This document shows positions 62,515 to 64,000 of a stretch of DNA of 64,000 nt, one piece after another. Under the pieces are notes generated by a model, which did not search any database, was not told where the DNA came from, and worked only from the letters and a program-made list of their open reading frames with translations. How positions within the stretch are numbered: position 1 is the first letter of the stretch; every line of letters starts with the position of its first letter. Made by a program: the position numbers and the translations under genes. Location of the stretch: NCBI RefSeq assembly GCF_002847015.1, contig NZ_CP025085.1, forward strand, positions 2,790,001-2,854,000, written 5' to 3'. The stretch is from Prodigiosinella confusarubida (GTDB lineage Bacteria; Pseudomonadota; Gammaproteobacteria; Enterobacterales; Enterobacteriaceae).

Positions 62515-64000
62515 ATGAAACCTGTCAAGACCACACAGCGCTTGTTGAGCTATGTGCTGATTTATCTGGTTGCCATGCAGCCACTGCTGCCAGCAATGGC
62601 TGCAGCAGTGAGCGTCGCCTCGGGCAATACTTCACTGGATAACGCTGGCAATGGTGTGCCGATTGTCAATATCGCCACGCCCAACGCCGCTGGCATATCG
62701 CATAACCAATATAACGATTTCAATGTCGGCAAATCGGGCCTGATTCTTAATAACGGTACGGCACGGTTGAACTCCACCCAACTGGGTGGATTGATTCAGA
62801 ACAACCCCAATCTGAATGGCAAAGCGGCTGACGCCATCATCAACGAAGTGGTCTCTTCAAACCGCAGCACACTGGCTGGTTATCTGGAAGTAGCTGGCAA
62901 GCAAGCCAATGTGATGGTCGCCAATCCGTATGGCATTACCTGTAATGGCTGTGGATTTATCAATATCCCGCAGGTCACGCTGACCACCGGTAAACCGCAA
63001 TTTGATGCCAACGGGCAGTTACAGGCACTGGATGTGCGTGACGGCAATATCACTATTACCGGCCAGGGGGTGGATGCCAGCGACAGTGACTATTTCAGCT
63101 TGATCGCCCGTACCGCCACACTACAAGCCGGACTGAATGCCAAAGATATCCGCGTGGTCCTGGGGGCGAACCGGGTCGGCAGTGATGGCAGCGTCACACC
63201 ACAGACGCCGGGCAGTGCCGCGCCCACACTGGCGCTGGATACCAGCGTGCTGGGTGGAATGTATGCCAACCGCATCCGTCTGGTGTCAACGGAAAACGGC
63301 GTCGGGGTGAATACCGGTAATCTTGGTGCGCGCAGCGGCGACATTACGCTGGCAGCCAACGGTGAACTGACGGTAGGGAATGTGGTTGCTCAGGGCAATA
63401 TTCAATTGCAGGGCGGAAAACTGGCCGTACAAGGCAAACAACAGGCGGGCGGGCAGCTCGATTTACAGGGACAGCACGGCATCCGCCTGCAAGACAGCAC
63501 GCTGCGATCAGCGCAGGACATTACTTTATCGTCCAACGGACAGATTCAGTCGACAGGCAGCACGATAAGCGCAGGAGTAAACCGTCAGGGAACAATCCAG
63601 GCAGGGAATCAACTGACGATAAAAGGTGACAATGTCACAATAAACCACAGCCAGCTGGTGGCAGACCAGGTGGCGTTGACGGCAACCGGGCATCTGCAAC
63701 AGGATGCGGCCGGGGTTATTCGTGCTGGGAAAACACTCCGTCTTGGCAGCGCCAGCGCCGAACTGAATGGTGAAGGTGGCGGTGAAACACTTCGGCTGGA
63801 GAGCGGTGTGTTAACAGGTAGCGGTCGTTGGCAGGCAAGCGACGACCTGTCGCTGAGCGGCGTGACCCAGGGTGACTGGTCAGGCAGCCTGCTGGCGGGC
63901 AATGTGCTGGATATCCGTGCGGGTGATCTGACCAACAGCGGCACGCTATCGGGTGGGCAAGTCAGTCTGCACGCCGGACGTTGGAGTAATAGCGGAACGA
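62515..64000 (+). CDS. hecA: Two-partner secreted adhesin/hemagglutinin HecA (5' part)
   Basis: The frame opens at 62515 and runs off the right edge after about 495 residues; members of this family reach several thousand. It has a signal peptide (ending AMAAA) and a haemagglutination-activity (TPS) domain with the diagnostic motifs NPNL (LIQNNPNLNGKAA, near residue 99) and NPYGIT (VANPYGITCNGCGF, near 139). Repeating beta-helix segments (GDITLAANGELTVGNVVAQG) then begin. HecA promotes attachment, aggregation and killing of plant cells in Dickeya. No stop or frameshift is seen in the part present. Confidence 0.93.
   Translation, partial: MKPVKTTQRLLSYVLIYLVAMQPLLPAMAAAVSVASGNTSLDNAGNGVPIVNIATPNAAGISHNQYNDFNVGKSGLILNNGTARLNSTQLGGLIQNNPNLNGKAADAIINEVVSSNRSTLAGYLEVAGKQANVMVANPYGITCNGCGFINIPQVTLTTGKPQFDANGQLQALDVRDGNITITGQGVDASDSDYFSLIARTATLQAGLNAKDIRVVLGANRVGSDGSVTPQTPGSAAPTLALDTSVLGGMYANRIRLVSTENGVGVNTGNLGARSGDITLAANGELTVGNVVAQGNIQLQGGKLAVQGKQQAGGQLDLQGQHGIRLQDSTLRSAQDITLSSNGQIQSTGSTISAGVNRQGTIQAGNQLTIKGDNVTINHSQLVADQVALTATGHLQQDAAGVIRAGKTLRLGSASAELNGEGGGETLRLESGVLTGSGRWQASDDLSLSGVTQGDWSGSLLAGNVLDIRAGDLTNSGTLSGGQVSLHAGRWSNSGT

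Overview
The window reads as the chromosome of a plant-associated enterobacterium of the Dickeya type (Pectobacteriaceae). The hrp/hrc cluster has the group I order, with a HrpN closely resembling Erwinia chrysanthemi harpin. A HecB/HecA two-partner secretion pair lies next to hrpN, and the nar genes are close to those of E. coli. The genus is inferred from gene content and remembered protein sequences, not from a database search. No tRNA, rRNA, CRISPR array or insertion sequence was seen.

Left part (1-12.8 kb). A membrane acyltransferase cut by the window edge is followed by the nitrate respiration locus: narXL (minus) diverging from narK-narGHJI (plus). Both the narK and narG promoters carry a perfect FNR box, with NarL-like heptamers at the distances known from E. 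coli.

Middle-left (13.2-21.3 kb). A complete biotin-independent malonate decarboxylase operon mdcABCDEFGH (enzyme subunits, prosthetic-group synthesis, transporter) converges on its LysR regulator mdcR. A small GlsB-type membrane protein follows.

Middle (22.2-31.4 kb). A GABA/polyamine unit contains a PotA-like ATPase, a MocR/GabR-type regulator, gabT, gabD, a substrate-binding protein and two permeases. Together they look like an uptake and catabolic system for GABA, putrescine or a related amine.

AT-rich island (about 31.4-34.9 kb). One small secreted protein and two paralogous proteins of unknown function sit on the minus strand, followed by a long gene-free AT-rich stretch. The island ends in a decayed copy of the second permease gene plus its terminator, so it is bracketed by a partial duplication of its left neighbour. 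A DoxD-type membrane protein and an SbmA-type transporter follow. Two copies of a palindrome-ended repeat of about 125 bp flank these two genes.

Type III secretion locus (38.0-60.5 kb). hrcU-hrcT-hrcS-hrcR-hrcQ-hrpP-hrpO-hrcN-hrpQ-hrcV-hrpJ (minus) diverge from hrpL, hrpX, hrpY, hrpS, hrpA-hrpB-hrcJ-hrpD-hrpE, hrpF-hrpG-hrcC-hrpT-hrpV and hrpN (plus). The control chain can be read from the DNA. HrpX/HrpY is a two-component pair thought to act on hrpS. HrpS is a sigma54 activator, and hrpL has an exact -24/-12 promoter. HrpL is an ECF sigma factor, and hrp boxes precede hrpJ, hrpA, hrpF and hrpN. No effector or chaperone gene (dspE/dspF, hrpW, hrpK) lies in the window.

Right edge. hecB and the start of hecA encode a two-partner secreted adhesin/hemagglutinin; hecA runs off the window.
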